Shown: in pieces, positions 1 through 8,469 of the stretch
How positions within the stretch are numbered: position 1 is the first letter of the stretch
Layout: each line of letters opens with the position of its first letter
Notes under the pieces: model-generated
Seen by the model: only the letters and a program-made list of their open reading frames with translations
Database searches by the model: none
Told to the model about the DNA's origin: nothing
Made by a program: the position numbers and the translations under genes
NCBI GenBank assembly: GCA_965203795.1
Contig: OZ241915.1
Coordinates: 248,001 to 312,000, forward strand
Reading direction: 5' to 3'
Source: CBDBBY01 sp965203795
GTDB lineage: Bacteria > Pseudomonadota > Alphaproteobacteria > Rhodobacterales > Rhodobacteraceae
DNA: 64,000 nt

Positions 1-491
1 TCCCGCGGAACCACGAAATCCACCAGCGTGCCCGTCCGGAACCGGGCGTCGCCCCAATCGTCGCAAGGCAGATCGCAGACGAGCGTCGCGGCCGTCGGGT
101 AGCGGTGGAAGTCCGGATGGCCGGGCCGCTCGGCCAGAACCAGCGATGCGAATTCGGCGATTCCCGGATTGTGCGCAAGCAGCAGGGCCGGGGAGCCGGC
201 CGCCTTGCGCAGGACCCGGAGCATGCCGTCCGGTCCGCAATGGTAGAGTTCGGGAAGGAAGCGCGCCTCGGCCTGCCCTTCGAGGCAAGCGGCGATCCCC
301 TGCCAAGTCTCCCGGGTCCGCGTTGAAGTGGAGCTCAGCACTGCGCGGGGCTCGTGGCCCCCGCGCGCGAGCCACTTGCCGATCGCCTCGGACGCGCGCG
401 CGCCTCTCGGCGCAAGCGGCCGGTCGTGGTCGTCCAGCCAGGGATCATTCCAGCTGGATTTAGCGTGCCTGACAACTATCAGTCTCAGCAT
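1..491 (-). CDS. SixA-like histidine phosphatase (partial, runs off window)
   Basis: Histidine phosphatase superfamily protein, probably of the phosphohistidine phosphatase SixA type, which removes phosphate from histidine-containing phosphocarrier domains. The reading frame is open from an ATG at 491 to the window edge (about 163 codons), so the C-terminus is missing. The N-terminus reads MLRLIVVRHAKSSW, giving the RHA(K) phosphohistidine motif with the nucleophile at His9. The segment STRTRETWQG and a later LLLLAHNPGI fit the family's second Arg and second His. The ATG lies inside the end of the ferredoxin-like gene (7-base overlap), so the two are translationally coupled in the argB operon. 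The superfamily is clear. The exact substrate is inferred from length and motif spacing. Confidence 0.8.
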   Translation of the reverse strand, partial: MLRLIVVRHAKSSWNDPWLDDHDRPLAPRGARASEAIGKWLARGGHEPRAVLSSTSTRTRETWQGIAACLEGQAEARFLPELYHCGPDGMLRVLRKAAGSPALLLAHNPGIAEFASLVLAERPGHPDFHRYPTAATLVCDLPCDDWGDARFRTGTLVDFVVPR

Positions 492-1153
492 GGGGCATGC
501 GCGGCCACGAAGGCCTCTTGATGGAAACGCGACTGCGCGTGGCTTCGGGCGTGCCGCTTGCTGACCGGGCACGCCCTGCGCGCTTCGCAGCCTTTTTCAA
601 GGCAGTTCCTGCCTTCGGGGCTTCCGACATGCGTCCTGCATCCGGACGCATCGTAGCCGGATTCATCCAGGACCCCTGCGGGACAGGCCGTCAAGCACGG
701 GCGCCCCGCGCAGTCGTCGCACGGCCGCCGTCCGCGCGGGACCGGCAACTCCAGACGGTTCTTCAAGGCGAGCGCCCCACGGAACGAAACCATCAGCCCG
801 GCTTCCTCGTGAACCAGGAACGCTATCGGCGACGTCCAGCAGCGGCCGGTGCGGAGCGCCCAGGCCGCGAACGGCCGGTAGGGCGGCCCGCCGAACGGGA
901 ACAGCGCCGCCGCGTCGGATTTCCTCGCGATCGCCGAGATCACCCGCTTGGACCAGCGGTCAAGCGGGTGGGGACGGCCGTCGGCGAACTCGGCCGAGCT
1001 GGAGGCGTGCTTCCAGAAGCCGGGCTCCTTGGGTCCAAGAAGCGCGATCGTGCCCGTTCCCTCCGGCGCATCGTCGCCGGACTCCGGGTGGAATGCGCCC
1101 ATGATCTGCAGACGCTCGCTGTTCGCGGCGGCTTCGACCGCGCTGTAGATCAC
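485..1153 (-). CDS. Ferredoxin-like iron-sulfur protein of the argB operon
   Basis: Cytoplasmic protein of 222 residues with a ferredoxin-like cysteine set in the C-terminal third: Cys145, 148, 153 and 157 in CDDCAGRPCLTACP, then Cys172, 184, 189 and 195. This is enough for one or two [4Fe-4S] clusters. The N-terminal two thirds resemble the fold seen in QueG-like and other redox proteins, but no catalytic motif for epoxyqueuosine reduction is visible. A true queG lies elsewhere in the window. The start overlaps the argB stop by 4 bases (ATGA) and the end overlaps the SixA-like start. Proteins of this type commonly sit next to argB in Rhodobacterales. Their function is not known to me. Confidence 0.75.
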   Translation of the reverse strand: MIYSAVEAAANSERLQIMGAFHPESGDDAPEGTGTIALLGPKEPGFWKHASSSAEFADGRPHPLDRWSKRVISAIARKSDAAALFPFGGPPYRPFAAWALRTGRCWTSPIAFLVHEEAGLMVSFRGALALKNRLELPVPRGRRPCDDCAGRPCLTACPAGVLDESGYDASGCRTHVGSPEGRNCLEKGCEARRACPVSKRHARSHAQSRFHQEAFVAAHAPC

Positions 1154-2016
1154 GACCCGCGCCGCCCGCGTCCGGCGCGGATGAGCGTTCCCACGCCGTG
1201 GTCGGTGAACAGCTCCAGCAGCACCGAGTTCGGCGCGGTGCCGTCGAGAATGACGGATGCGCGAACGCCGTTCTCCACAGCGGCGACCGCGGTTTCGGTC
1301 TTCGGGATCATGCCTTCCTTGATCACGCCCGAACCAACGAGTTCGCGGACCTTCTCCGGCGACAAGCTGGCAAGCAGCTCCCCGGATTCATCCAGTATGC
1401 CTCTGACGTCCGTCAGAAGCAGCAGCCGGTCCGCGTTCAACGCGGCGGCTATCGCTCCCGCGGCTGTGTCCCCGTTCACGTTCAAAGTGGCTCCGTCCCG
1501 GCCCGCCGCGACCGGCGCGACCACAGGAATGAAGTTGCCTGCGAACAGCGTCGTCAGAACGGACGGGTTGATTTCGGACGGAACGCCGACCTGCCCGAGA
1601 TCCTCCTCCGCCTTTTCGCAGACCATGAGCCTGGCGTCCTTCCCGGAAAGCCCGACGGCATGGCCGCCTTGGGCATTGACCGCCTGGACGATCCGCTTGT
1701 TGATCAGGCCGCAGAGAACCATCTCCACGACTTCCAGCGTTTTCTCGTCGGAAACCCGCCTTCCCTTGATGAAGGTCGATTCGATTCCGAGCTTGGCGAG
1801 AAGCTCGTTGATCATCGGGCCTCCGCCATGGACGACCACGGGATTCACGCCGACCTGCTTCATCAGGACGACGTCGCGGGCGAAGCCGGCGAGCGCCTTG
1901 GGCTTTCCCATGGCGTGGCCGCCGATTTTGATGACGACGCAGGCCCCGTCGTATCGCTGCAGATAAGGCAGCGCCTCGGATAGCGTTCGCGCGATCATGA
2001 CCGAGTTCCGCTTCAT
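1150..2016 (-). CDS. argB: Acetylglutamate kinase
   Basis: ArgB phosphorylates N-acetyl-L-glutamate with ATP, the second step of arginine synthesis in the cytoplasm. The 288 residues match the family length. Motifs of the amino-acid kinase fold are present: VVIKIGGHAM near residue 28 (nucleotide-binding Lys and Gly), VVHGGGPMINELL (substrate-binding glycine loop), KGRRVSDEKTLEVV, and the C-terminal LTDVRGILD and GSGVIKEGMIPK. It is followed by the ferredoxin-like gene with a 4-base overlap and preceded by engB with about 80 bases between. The frameshifted argE-like gene elsewhere in the window would act later in the same pathway. Confidence 0.97.
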   Translation of the reverse strand: MKRNSVMIARTLSEALPYLQRYDGACVVIKIGGHAMGKPKALAGFARDVVLMKQVGVNPVVVHGGGPMINELLAKLGIESTFIKGRRVSDEKTLEVVEMVLCGLINKRIVQAVNAQGGHAVGLSGKDARLMVCEKAEEDLGQVGVPSEINPSVLTTLFAGNFIPVVAPVAAGRDGATLNVNGDTAAGAIAAALNADRLLLLTDVRGILDESGELLASLSPEKVRELVGSGVIKEGMIPKTETAVAAVENGVRASVILDGTAPNSVLLELFTDHGVGTLIRAGRGRRGS

Positions 2017-2096
2017 CGGGTTCCGCCTTGGCCGGGGCCGCGACCATACAATGGCGGCGGTTTCCGTTCCAGAAGCGGCGGCATCCGCGGACCGGC

Positions 2097-2756
2097 CTAT
2101 CGGATTTCCGCGACCTCCGCGCGCAGCTCGTCCAATCCGTCGCCGGTTCTGGACGATGTGAACAGGAACCGGGGATGCCCGGTCGGGCAGGCCTGCAGCG
2201 CTTCGTCCATCTCAAGTTCCAAGGACTCCTTGGCATCGGCGCGGATGCAGTCGGTCTTCGTGACGACGATCTGGAACGCCACCGCGGCGGACCCGAGCAT
2301 GCCCAGGAAGTCCCTGTCGATCGGTCCCAGCCCGCGGCGGGCGTCGATGAGCACGAACGCGCGGCGGAGCGGCGCCCGTCCCTGAAGATACGAGAACAGG
2401 AGCCTCCGAGCCCGCTCCGCCAGCTTCTTGGGCATCTTGGCGTAGCCATAGCCCGGAAGGTCGACCAGGTAATGCGACGTGCCGAGTTCGAAGAAGTTTA
2501 TCTCGCGCGTGCGTCCCGGCGAGCCGGAGGCCCGCGCAAGCTGCTTGCGGTTGGCGAGCGCGTTGATCAGGGACGATTTGCCGACATTCGAGCGCCCGGC
2601 GAAGCAGACCTCGACGCGGTCGGCGGCGGGCATGCCGTCCGGCGAGACCGCGCCGGTCGCGAATTCGCAGTGGCCGGAGAACAGTTTTCTGCCGGCCTTG
2701 AGCCGCGCATTGCGTCTCGTTGCGCCGCCAGCATCGCGCGGCGCCGGGCTGCCCAT
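2097..2756 (-). CDS. engB: Ribosome-biogenesis GTP-binding protein EngB/YihA
   Basis: Small essential GTPase (219 residues) needed for assembly of the large ribosomal subunit. The TRAFAC-type motifs are in order: G1 AGRSNVGKSSLINAL, G2/G3 region ending in DLPGYGYA, G4 VVTKTD, and a C-terminal LFTSSRTGDG corresponding to G5. The ATG chosen (2756) overlaps the yidC stop by one base in a TGATG junction, which supports coupled translation. The open frame extends much further upstream, but that part is antisense-free shadow of yidC in another frame and is not part of this protein. The yidC-engB-argB order is typical of Rhodobacterales. Confidence 0.95.
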   Translation of the reverse strand: MGSPAPRDAGGATRRNARLKAGRKLFSGHCEFATGAVSPDGMPAADRVEVCFAGRSNVGKSSLINALANRKQLARASGSPGRTREINFFELGTSHYLVDLPGYGYAKMPKKLAERARRLLFSYLQGRAPLRRAFVLIDARRGLGPIDRDFLGMLGSAAVAFQIVVTKTDCIRADAKESLELEMDEALQACPTGHPRFLFTSSRTGDGLDELRAEVAEIR

Positions 2757-4678
2757 CAGCTCTTCTTTTTTCGCCTTGGCTTTTTGCGCTTCGGCGTCGG
2801 CGGGCTGGAGGGCGGTTCCGTCGGCGCAGCCGCGGTTTCGCCCGCGTCCTTCGCGGGCGCGGAAGCGCGTCGGCGAAGTCCGGCCGCGATGTTGCCGACG
2901 ATGTCGGGCTTCACGCCCTGCACCCTCATGATCGCGTACTGCTGCGCGAACGTGATCGTGTTGTTCGCGATCCAGTAGATTATGAGGCCGCTGGCGAAGC
3001 GGCCGAGCATGAACATGAAGATCCACGGCAGCCAGGCGAATATCGCCGCCTGGGTGGGATCCGTCGGGGCCGGGTTGAGCTTCTGCTGGAACCACATCGA
3101 CACGCCGAGCAGGATCGGAAGCACTCCGAGCGAAATGAACGACAGCAGCGAGGCCGGATCGGGCGATGGCCAGGGAAGCGCTCCGAACAGGTTGAGGATC
3201 GACGTGGGGTCCGGCGCGGACAAGTCCTGGATCCACAGGATGAACGGCGCATGCCGCATCTCGATGGTGACGAAAATGACCTTGTACAGCGAGAAGAAGA
3301 TCGGGATCTGCGGCAGGATGGGGAGGCATCCGGAAGCGGGATTGATCTTCTCCTTCTTGTAGTAGGCCATCATTTCCTGCTGGAGGCGCTTCTTGTCGTC
3401 GCCGACGCGCTCCTTGATCTTCTGCAGCTCCGGCTGCAGCTCCTTCATCTTCGCAAGCGAGACGTAGGATTTGTAAGCCAGCGGGAACAGGAACGCCTTG
3501 ATCACCAGCGTCAGCCCGATGATCGCCCAACCCATGTTGCCGAGGATTTCGTTGATCCAGCGCAGCAGCAGGAAAATCGGCTTCGTAAGGAAGAAGAACC
3601 ATCCCCAGTCGATGGCGTCGACGAAGCGGTCGATGCCGAATCCCTGCTCGTATCCCCGGATCGCGCCCCACTCCTTGGCGCCTGCGAACAGCATGGTGTC
3701 GACGTCCGCCGTGCCGCCCGCGGCGATCTCGATGGTCGGCATCCGCACCTCGGTCTGGTAGATGTCCGAGGCCTCGGAATACTTGGCGACGGAGGCGAAC
3801 CGCTGGCCCGGAACCGGAATCAGCGTGGCCATCCAGTATTTGTCGGTGAAGCCTACCCAGCCGCCCTCCTGCACCTCCTCGATTTCGACGTTGCCCCTTT
3901 CGGCGCTGTCGAAGGGAAGGTCGGGAACATCGTTGTAGTCAATCTCTTGAAGCTCGCCGTCCGACATCCTCACGACGCCCTCGTGGAGGATGAAGAAGCC
4001 CTGCACATCAGGTTCGCCGTGCCTTGCGACCACGCCGTACGGCGCCAGCCGGACCGGCTGGCTGCTGCGGTTGGCGACGGATTGCGACACCGAAAACATG
4101 TATTTCTCGTCGACGGAGATCGTCCGTCGGAAGGTCAGACCCGCGCCGTTGTCCCAGACGAGCGTCACGGGATTGCCAGGCGAAAGGATCGCGCCGCTCT
4201 CTATGCCCCACGGCGTCGCGGGGCCGGGAACGTCGCCTGCACCGAGGGATCCCGCGGGCGACCATCCGAACAGCGCGTAGTAGGCGCCTTCGGTGCCGAC
4301 GGGGGAGAACAGATTGACGATTTCGGAGTCCTCGTCCTGCGTCTCCCGGTAGTTCACGAGCGACAGGTCGTCGACGCGCCCGCCCAGCATGGAAATCGAG
4401 CCGACGAGGCCCGGCGTTTCGATAGGGATGCGAATCGCTTCCGCGGCCGCCGCTTCGCCGGCTTCCGCCCCGGCGGAAGCCGTTCCCGGAACCAAGTCCG
4501 CGGCGGTTTCCGGAACCGGCGCGACGGAGGCGCCCGGAACGCCGGGAGCGGCGCCGGGAACTTCGGGCAGCGAGGCATCGACCGGCGGCTCCTCCGGCGG
4601 GAACAGCACGAACCACGCGAGGATCACAACGAAGCTGAGCGCCGTGGCGAGTATCAGGTTTTTGTTCTGTTCATCCAT
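2756..4678 (-). CDS. yidC: Membrane protein insertase YidC
   Basis: YidC/Oxa1 insertase of the inner membrane, which inserts and folds membrane proteins alone or with SecYEG. At 640 residues it is the long Gram-negative form. It starts MDEQNKNLILATALSF, with a first membrane segment at about residues 8-27. A proline/alanine-rich linker and a large periplasmic beta domain follow (about 60-360), then the conserved membrane bundle from about 380 to 590. Within it are INPASGCLPILPQIPIF and the late segment FMFMLGRFASGLIIYW. The C-terminal tail is strongly basic (KRKKPRRKKKS), as expected for ribosome contact. It lies between yidD and engB in the rpmH operon. Confidence 0.97.
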   Translation of the reverse strand: MDEQNKNLILATALSFVVILAWFVLFPPEEPPVDASLPEVPGAAPGVPGASVAPVPETAADLVPGTASAGAEAGEAAAAEAIRIPIETPGLVGSISMLGGRVDDLSLVNYRETQDEDSEIVNLFSPVGTEGAYYALFGWSPAGSLGAGDVPGPATPWGIESGAILSPGNPVTLVWDNGAGLTFRRTISVDEKYMFSVSQSVANRSSQPVRLAPYGVVARHGEPDVQGFFILHEGVVRMSDGELQEIDYNDVPDLPFDSAERGNVEIEEVQEGGWVGFTDKYWMATLIPVPGQRFASVAKYSEASDIYQTEVRMPTIEIAAGGTADVDTMLFAGAKEWGAIRGYEQGFGIDRFVDAIDWGWFFFLTKPIFLLLRWINEILGNMGWAIIGLTLVIKAFLFPLAYKSYVSLAKMKELQPELQKIKERVGDDKKRLQQEMMAYYKKEKINPASGCLPILPQIPIFFSLYKVIFVTIEMRHAPFILWIQDLSAPDPTSILNLFGALPWPSPDPASLLSFISLGVLPILLGVSMWFQQKLNPAPTDPTQAAIFAWLPWIFMFMLGRFASGLIIYWIANNTITFAQQYAIMRVQGVKPDIVGNIAAGLRRRASAPAKDAGETAAAPTEPPSSPPTPKRKKPRRKKKS

Positions 4679-4774
4679 CTTGAGCGAAGACGCCAGCCCG
4701 CGTGCAGAGCGCGGCGTTTCAATCCAATAGGCCCCTGAAGGTCAAGCGGATTCGGCGGCGCCGGAAGCCGGGCG

Positions 4775-5071
4775 TCAACGCCGCCGGTCCGGAACCTCGT
4801 CGTAGCCTGATCCGCCCCACGGATGGCATCTTGCGATCCGCTTCGCGGCGAGCCGCAGGCCGCCGACAGCGCCGTGCTTTGCAAGCGCTTCCAATGCGTA
4901 GGCGGAGCAGGTGGGCTGGAACCGGCAGTGCATCCCGACCAAGGGGCTTCCGAAGATCCTGTAGGCGCGGATGGGCAAGGATACCGCGAAGGCCGCGGGC
5001 GACATCGCCGCCGGACGGCCGTCTCCGGCGCGGGCTTCCGCCTCGTCGGAACGGCTGTGATCCTCAGCCAT
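4775..5071 (-). CDS. yidD: Membrane protein insertion efficiency factor YidD
   Basis: Small amphipathic membrane-associated protein (98 residues) that aids YidC-dependent insertion. The diagnostic segment is CRFQPTCSAYALEAL followed by CHPWGGSGYDEVP. The reading frame begins inside the end of rnpA (8-base overlap), the usual arrangement. The N-terminal 25 residues (charged, Asp/Glu/Arg-rich) precede the conserved core, so an internal start at MSPAAFAVSL is possible. About 95 bases separate its stop from the yidC start. Confidence 0.93.
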   Translation of the reverse strand: MAEDHSRSDEAEARAGDGRPAAMSPAAFAVSLPIRAYRIFGSPLVGMHCRFQPTCSAYALEALAKHGAVGGLRLAAKRIARCHPWGGSGYDEVPDRRR

Positions 5072-5411
5072 GCAGCTTGGTCAGCGCCGACTCAAGCTCG
5101 GAGGCCAGCACGCGGAACTCGCGCAGCGCCGTCGTTTCAGGCTTGCCCGCGAGCACATAGTCCCAGCCGGGTTTTCCGCATTGGCCGATCACCTCCCGCG
5201 AGAGCGCCCGCAAGCGGCGCCTCGCCCTGTTGCGCGCGACCGCGTTTCCGATTTTCTTCGAGCAGACGAATCCCACGCGGATTGAATCGTCGCCGTCTTC
5301 CCGCCGCATGCCCTGAAGCGCGAAGCCACGGGCATGCACCCTGCGCCTGCGCGACAGCCTCGCGAAATCCCGCCGCGACCTGATCGTTCCTAGCGGCGTT
5401 GCAAGGCGCAT
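5064..5411 (-). CDS. rnpA: Ribonuclease P protein component
   Basis: RnpA, the protein subunit of RNase P that helps the catalytic RNA mature the 5' ends of tRNAs. It has 115 residues, normal for the family, and is highly basic. The RNR signature appears as KKIGNAVARNRARRRLR in the middle of the protein, and the N-terminal part SRRDFARLSRRRR fits the first helix. It lies 80 bases after rpmH and overlaps yidD, as in most bacteria. The gene product of the RNA partner (rnpB) is not in the window. Confidence 0.95.
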   Translation of the reverse strand: MRLATPLGTIRSRRDFARLSRRRRVHARGFALQGMRREDGDDSIRVGFVCSKKIGNAVARNRARRRLRALSREVIGQCGKPGWDYVLAGKPETTALREFRVLASELESALTKLHG

Positions 5412-5491
5412 GGCGGCGATGGGTCTGCCGCGCGCCTAGGCCGCGGCGATTCCCGTCAGGGCGTGTCCGAAGAGGCGTCCGTCCGGAACTG

Positions 5492-5626
5492 TCAGGCGCT
5501 CAGAACCTTGCGGCCCTTCGCCCGCCGCCGACGGATGATGCGCCGTCCGGCCTTGGTAGCCATCCGCGCTCTGAACCCGTGCCTGCGCTTCCGCACTAGG
5601 TTGCTGGGCTGGAACGTGCGTTTCAT
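5492..5626 (-). CDS. rpmH: Large ribosomal subunit protein bL34
   Basis: A 44-residue, strongly basic ribosomal protein. It begins MKRTFQPSNLVRKRRHGF and ends in GRKVLSA, which is a full-length bL34. It is shorter than a usual ORF cut-off and is recognised by sequence alone. It is the first gene of the operon that continues through rnpA, yidD, yidC, engB and argB. A good promoter-like element lies 48-76 bases upstream of its ATG. Confidence 0.97.
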   Translation of the reverse strand: MKRTFQPSNLVRKRRHGFRARMATKAGRRIIRRRRAKGRKVLSA

Positions 5627-5673
5627 CTGTCGCCTCCGGAGCTTCCGGCAAATCAATGCGGAAAGAGCCGACG

Positions 5674-5702
5674 CCGATACAGCCGCAGGTCGGGCATGTC
5701 AA
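5674..5702 (-). promoter_or_regulatory. Predicted sigma-70-type promoter of the rpmH operon
   Basis: On the minus strand a consensus -35 TTGACA (complement of 5697-5702) is followed after exactly 17 bases by TATCGG (complement of 5674-5679). This would start transcription about 40 bases before the rpmH ATG. It lies in the 293-base gap shared with the divergent TVP38-type gene, in which I see no other gene. Confidence 0.55.
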
Positions 5703-5919
5703 ATCCCGCCGCAAATCCGCCCGCGGAACGCGATCCGGGACAAAGCGTTTGCGATGTCCGTCGATTTGGTTTGGTATCCGGCGGCGGATTCCGGAATTGC
5801 CGTTCCGGCGCCGGACGCTTGCAATCGAATCCGCGGATGGTGCAAGCGTTCGCAGGCGCGGCGTTTCGATTCTCGCGCTCTCTGAACGAATGTCTCGGCA
5901 GGTGGATCGGGAGGACGGA

Positions 5920-6660
5920 ATGGACCGGAATTCGGCCGGAAGCGGGCCAGGGCTGCGGCGGATGCTTCCGTTCGCTGCGATCATAGTTGCGGCGATCGTC
6001 GGATACTTCACGCTCGGCGAGTACCTCACCTTCGAGCGGCTAGGCGAAAACCGCGAAGCGCTCATCGGCTACAGGGACGAGAACTACGCTTTGACTTCGG
6101 CCGTCTTCATCGCGGCCTACGTGGTCGTGGTGGCGTTTTCGCTTCCGGGCGCGGCGATCGCCTCCCTTACCGGCGGCTTCCTGTTCGGCTTGTTTCCCGG
6201 AGCGCTCTACAACGTTCTGGCGGCGACGGCGGGCGCGACGGTGATATTTCTGGCGGCGCGCATGGGCTTGGGCGAGTATCTCTCGAAGCGGATCGACCAA
6301 AGTTCAGGAGCCGTGGCGAAGTTCCGCGAAGGCATCCGCGAGAACGAGATCAGCTTTCTGCTGCTTCTGAGGCTGGTGCCCGCCGTTCCATTCTTCGTGG
6401 CCAACCTCGTCCCGGCCCTTGTCGGCGCCAATTTCAGGAATTTCGTGCTCACCACGTTCTTCGGGATCATGCCGGGCGCCATCGTCTACACTTGGGTCGG
6501 AGTCGGCCTGGGCGAGGTTTTCGCGCGCGGCGAATCGCCGAACCTGGGGATCATTTTCGAATGGCAGATCCTCGGCCCGATTCTCGCGCTCTGCGCCCTC
6601 GCGGCGATGCCCATAGCGATCCGCGCCATCCGGAAGAATCGAGGGGCCCCGGAAGAATGA
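5920..6660 (+). CDS. TVP38/TMEM64 (SNARE-associated/DedA-like) membrane protein
   Basis: Inner-membrane protein of 246 residues with about six hydrophobic segments (roughly 15-33, 62-85, 90-118, 155-180, 195-215, 222-240). The VTT/DedA-like core is seen in FSLPGAAIASLTGGFLFG (residues about 70-87) and LLLRLVPAVPFFVANLVP, the re-entrant segments typical of the TVP38/TMEM64 family. Members are thought to move lipids or act in envelope homeostasis, but the substrate here is unknown. The open frame extends upstream. I chose ATG 5920 because GGGAGG lies 5 bases before it and the upstream part has no conserved character. Its stop overlaps the kinase start (ATGA), so the two are co-translated. Confidence 0.85.
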   Translation: MDRNSAGSGPGLRRMLPFAAIIVAAIVGYFTLGEYLTFERLGENREALIGYRDENYALTSAVFIAAYVVVVAFSLPGAAIASLTGGFLFGLFPGALYNVLAATAGATVIFLAARMGLGEYLSKRIDQSSGAVAKFREGIRENEISFLLLLRLVPAVPFFVANLVPALVGANFRNFVLTTFFGIMPGAIVYTWVGVGLGEVFARGESPNLGIIFEWQILGPILALCALAAMPIAIRAIRKNRGAPEE

Positions 6661-8228
6661 CGCCGGAGGGCGAACGCTCGGTTTCGGACGGGCGCGCCGG
6701 TCGGGGAAAGCTCGGAAGGATATTCGGAACCCTTTCAGCGCAATCCCTTATGCTGACGTTCGCGCTCGTCGTCCTTACGGAATTCGCCTTCTATCTCGTC
6801 GCGCTCACCGACACCGAACGGGATCAGCTTGAAGAGGTGTTCGGGCGAACGGCCGCCATCGTGTCGCTGCTTCCCGACGAGCGGCTGCTGTCGCAGCCGA
6901 TCGGGAGCGAGGGCGCAGGCTCGCCGGACTTCAGGACGGCCGTTGGCATGCTGCTCGCGGAATTCAACACGCCGGTCGAGTTCGCGCTTGCTTACCGGCT
7001 CTCCGGCATCGGGCGCGTTTCGCTCCTGTTCCCCTACCAGCCGCTGGGAGATGGCGGCAGTCCCCTCGCGGACTGCAGCGGGATCGACATTCCGCAATAC
7101 TACATGGACGAAATGGGCGCCTTGGACTACCTGACCGAGGCGTTGCACGCTCTGCTGAACGAAGTGCGGACCGTCCGGGTCAGAGCGGTTCCGGTCGATG
7201 GCTTCCTGCACGGCATGGAAGCCAGCGACAGCATCGAATACGTCTCCGTCTGCCTGCTGGCCGTCCAGGACGTGGAGGCGATTTCCGAGCTTACGTGGCG
7301 GTCGCTGCTGCGCGCGCTGATCGTTTCGCTCGTCGTCTCCCTCATCGTCTCGGTAATCGTTAGGCAGAAGATAGCGAACCCTCTACGCGCCCTGATCGGG
7401 AACATCGAGAAGATCAACGAGAACCCCGGCCGGGCCGCGGGGCTCGCGCCGCCGAGCAGCGGAAACCTTGAGATCCGCGCGGCCGAGGACGCGGTCGTCA
7501 GCCTGGAGAACAGGCTCCAGTGGCTCTTGATGTTCAAGCTCAAGGTCGAAAGCATTTCCCACGATCTGGCGAACAGGCTCAATACCGAAGCATTGCTGCT
7601 GCGGGAGCTGACCAATTCCGACAGGATCGACCGGAAGCTCCTGGACAAGCTGGCCAACGCCCGCGAGTCCACGAAAGAGGTCCTGAACGGGATTTTGGAC
7701 GGCGTCCGGTTTTCCACGGAGGGTCCGGAGCGCAAGGAGATCAGCGTGAAGGTCCTGTTGGAACGGCTGCGGGACCAGGCGTTTCCTTCCGAAAAGATGG
7801 CCGGGAACGTCGCGGTCTCGTTTCCGGATGTCGATGGCGCCCCGGTTGTCTGGGCGGAGCAGCGGTTCCTGTTCAGTGCATTGTTCAACATCGCGGACAA
7901 CGCCGCCAAGGCGATTGCGGCGGAGGAGCCGCCCAAGCAGGGCGCAGCGAAGATAGAAGTACGGTTCCGGGAGACGGCAAAGCATTCGATTTTCGAGATC
8001 GCCGACACCGGGCCGGGCATTCCGCGTGGCCTCCGCGACAGGCTGTTCCGGCTTCCGATGGTGGTGAAGGACCGCGAAGTCCACCGGGTCGGCCTTAGCG
8101 ATGCCGACTTCAACATCAGGATGCACGGAGGATCGATAGCGTTCGAGACCCGGCATCGGGATGACGGGGACGGGCCGACGGGCACGACATTCACGATCAA
8201 GCTGCCGAGGCGTCCCGCTAAGGGGTGA
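6657..8228 (+). CDS. Membrane sensor histidine kinase (orphan)
   Basis: Two-component sensor kinase of 523 residues. It has a short cytoplasmic N-terminus, a membrane segment at 31-50, a periplasmic sensing domain of about 165 residues, a second membrane segment near 220-240, and a HAMP linker. The H-box is SISHDLANRL with the phospho-acceptor at His302. The ATPase domain keeps the N-box (NIADNAAKAI) and D-box (IADTGPGIPRG). The glycine-rich G2 region is unusual: RVGLSDADFNIRMHGGS replaces the common GLGL-type motif. There is no response regulator nearby. The 4-base overlap with the TVP38-type gene suggests that the two act together, perhaps in envelope sensing (inference). The stop codon lies inside a 39-base repeat, so the native C-terminus may have been trimmed. 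Confidence 0.85.
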   Translation: MTPEGERSVSDGRAGRGKLGRIFGTLSAQSLMLTFALVVLTEFAFYLVALTDTERDQLEEVFGRTAAIVSLLPDERLLSQPIGSEGAGSPDFRTAVGMLLAEFNTPVEFALAYRLSGIGRVSLLFPYQPLGDGGSPLADCSGIDIPQYYMDEMGALDYLTEALHALLNEVRTVRVRAVPVDGFLHGMEASDSIEYVSVCLLAVQDVEAISELTWRSLLRALIVSLVVSLIVSVIVRQKIANPLRALIGNIEKINENPGRAAGLAPPSSGNLEIRAAEDAVVSLENRLQWLLMFKLKVESISHDLANRLNTEALLLRELTNSDRIDRKLLDKLANARESTKEVLNGILDGVRFSTEGPERKEISVKVLLERLRDQAFPSEKMAGNVAVSFPDVDGAPVVWAEQRFLFSALFNIADNAAKAIAAEEPPKQGAAKIEVRFRETAKHSIFEIADTGPGIPRGLRDRLFRLPMVVKDREVHRVGLSDADFNIRMHGGSIAFETRHRDDGDGPTGTTFTIKLPRRPAKG

Positions 8229-8332
8229 CGCGGAGTTCGCGCCAGTCCGCCGAATGCGGCGCTTGAAGGCAAGGCGTCCATGGATATGGCGACGGGGTGA
8301 CGCGGAGTTCGCGCCAGTCCGCCGAATGCGGC
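8222..8332. repeat. Pair of 39-base direct repeats
   Basis: The same 39 bases occur at 8222-8260 and 8294-8332, 72 bases apart and identical, beginning GGGGTGACGCGGAGTTCG and ending CCGCCGAATGCGGC. Within each, GCGGA and TCCGC can pair around an 11-base loop. The first copy supplies the TGA stop of the histidine kinase. The spacer (8261-8293) is not itself repeated. It looks like a dispersed intergenic repeat inserted or duplicated at the gene end. Two copies do not make a CRISPR array. Confidence 0.85.
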
Positions 8333-8419
8333 TCCGTTGCCTTACCGGTCGGTCCAAGGATAGCGGCGCGCTCTGTGCCGACCGTGAACGAGTCCGGCAT
8401 GCGCATGCGCCAAGCCAAC

Positions 8420-8448
8420 TTGTGTATCTCAATTGAGACGCATATTGT
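8420..8448 (+). promoter_or_regulatory. Promoter with palindromic operator for the antitoxin gene
   Basis: TTGTGT (8420-8425) and TATTGT (8443-8448) are spaced by 17 bases and resemble -35 and -10 boxes. The spacer holds a perfect 12-base palindrome, TCTCAATTGAGA (8427-8438). A palindrome between the promoter boxes is where RelB-type antitoxins usually bind to repress themselves. GGAGG at 8457-8461 gives the ribosome binding site. Confidence 0.55.
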
Positions 8449-8469
8449 TGGCGAACGGAGGAATGCTTG

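Noticed and set aside
485..1153. Second QueG
   Set aside because: It has ferredoxin cysteines but lacks the QueG catalytic segments; the true queG is at 31709-32797.
8222..8332. CRISPR array
   Set aside because: Only two repeats, the first overlapping a gene end, and no cas genes in the window.
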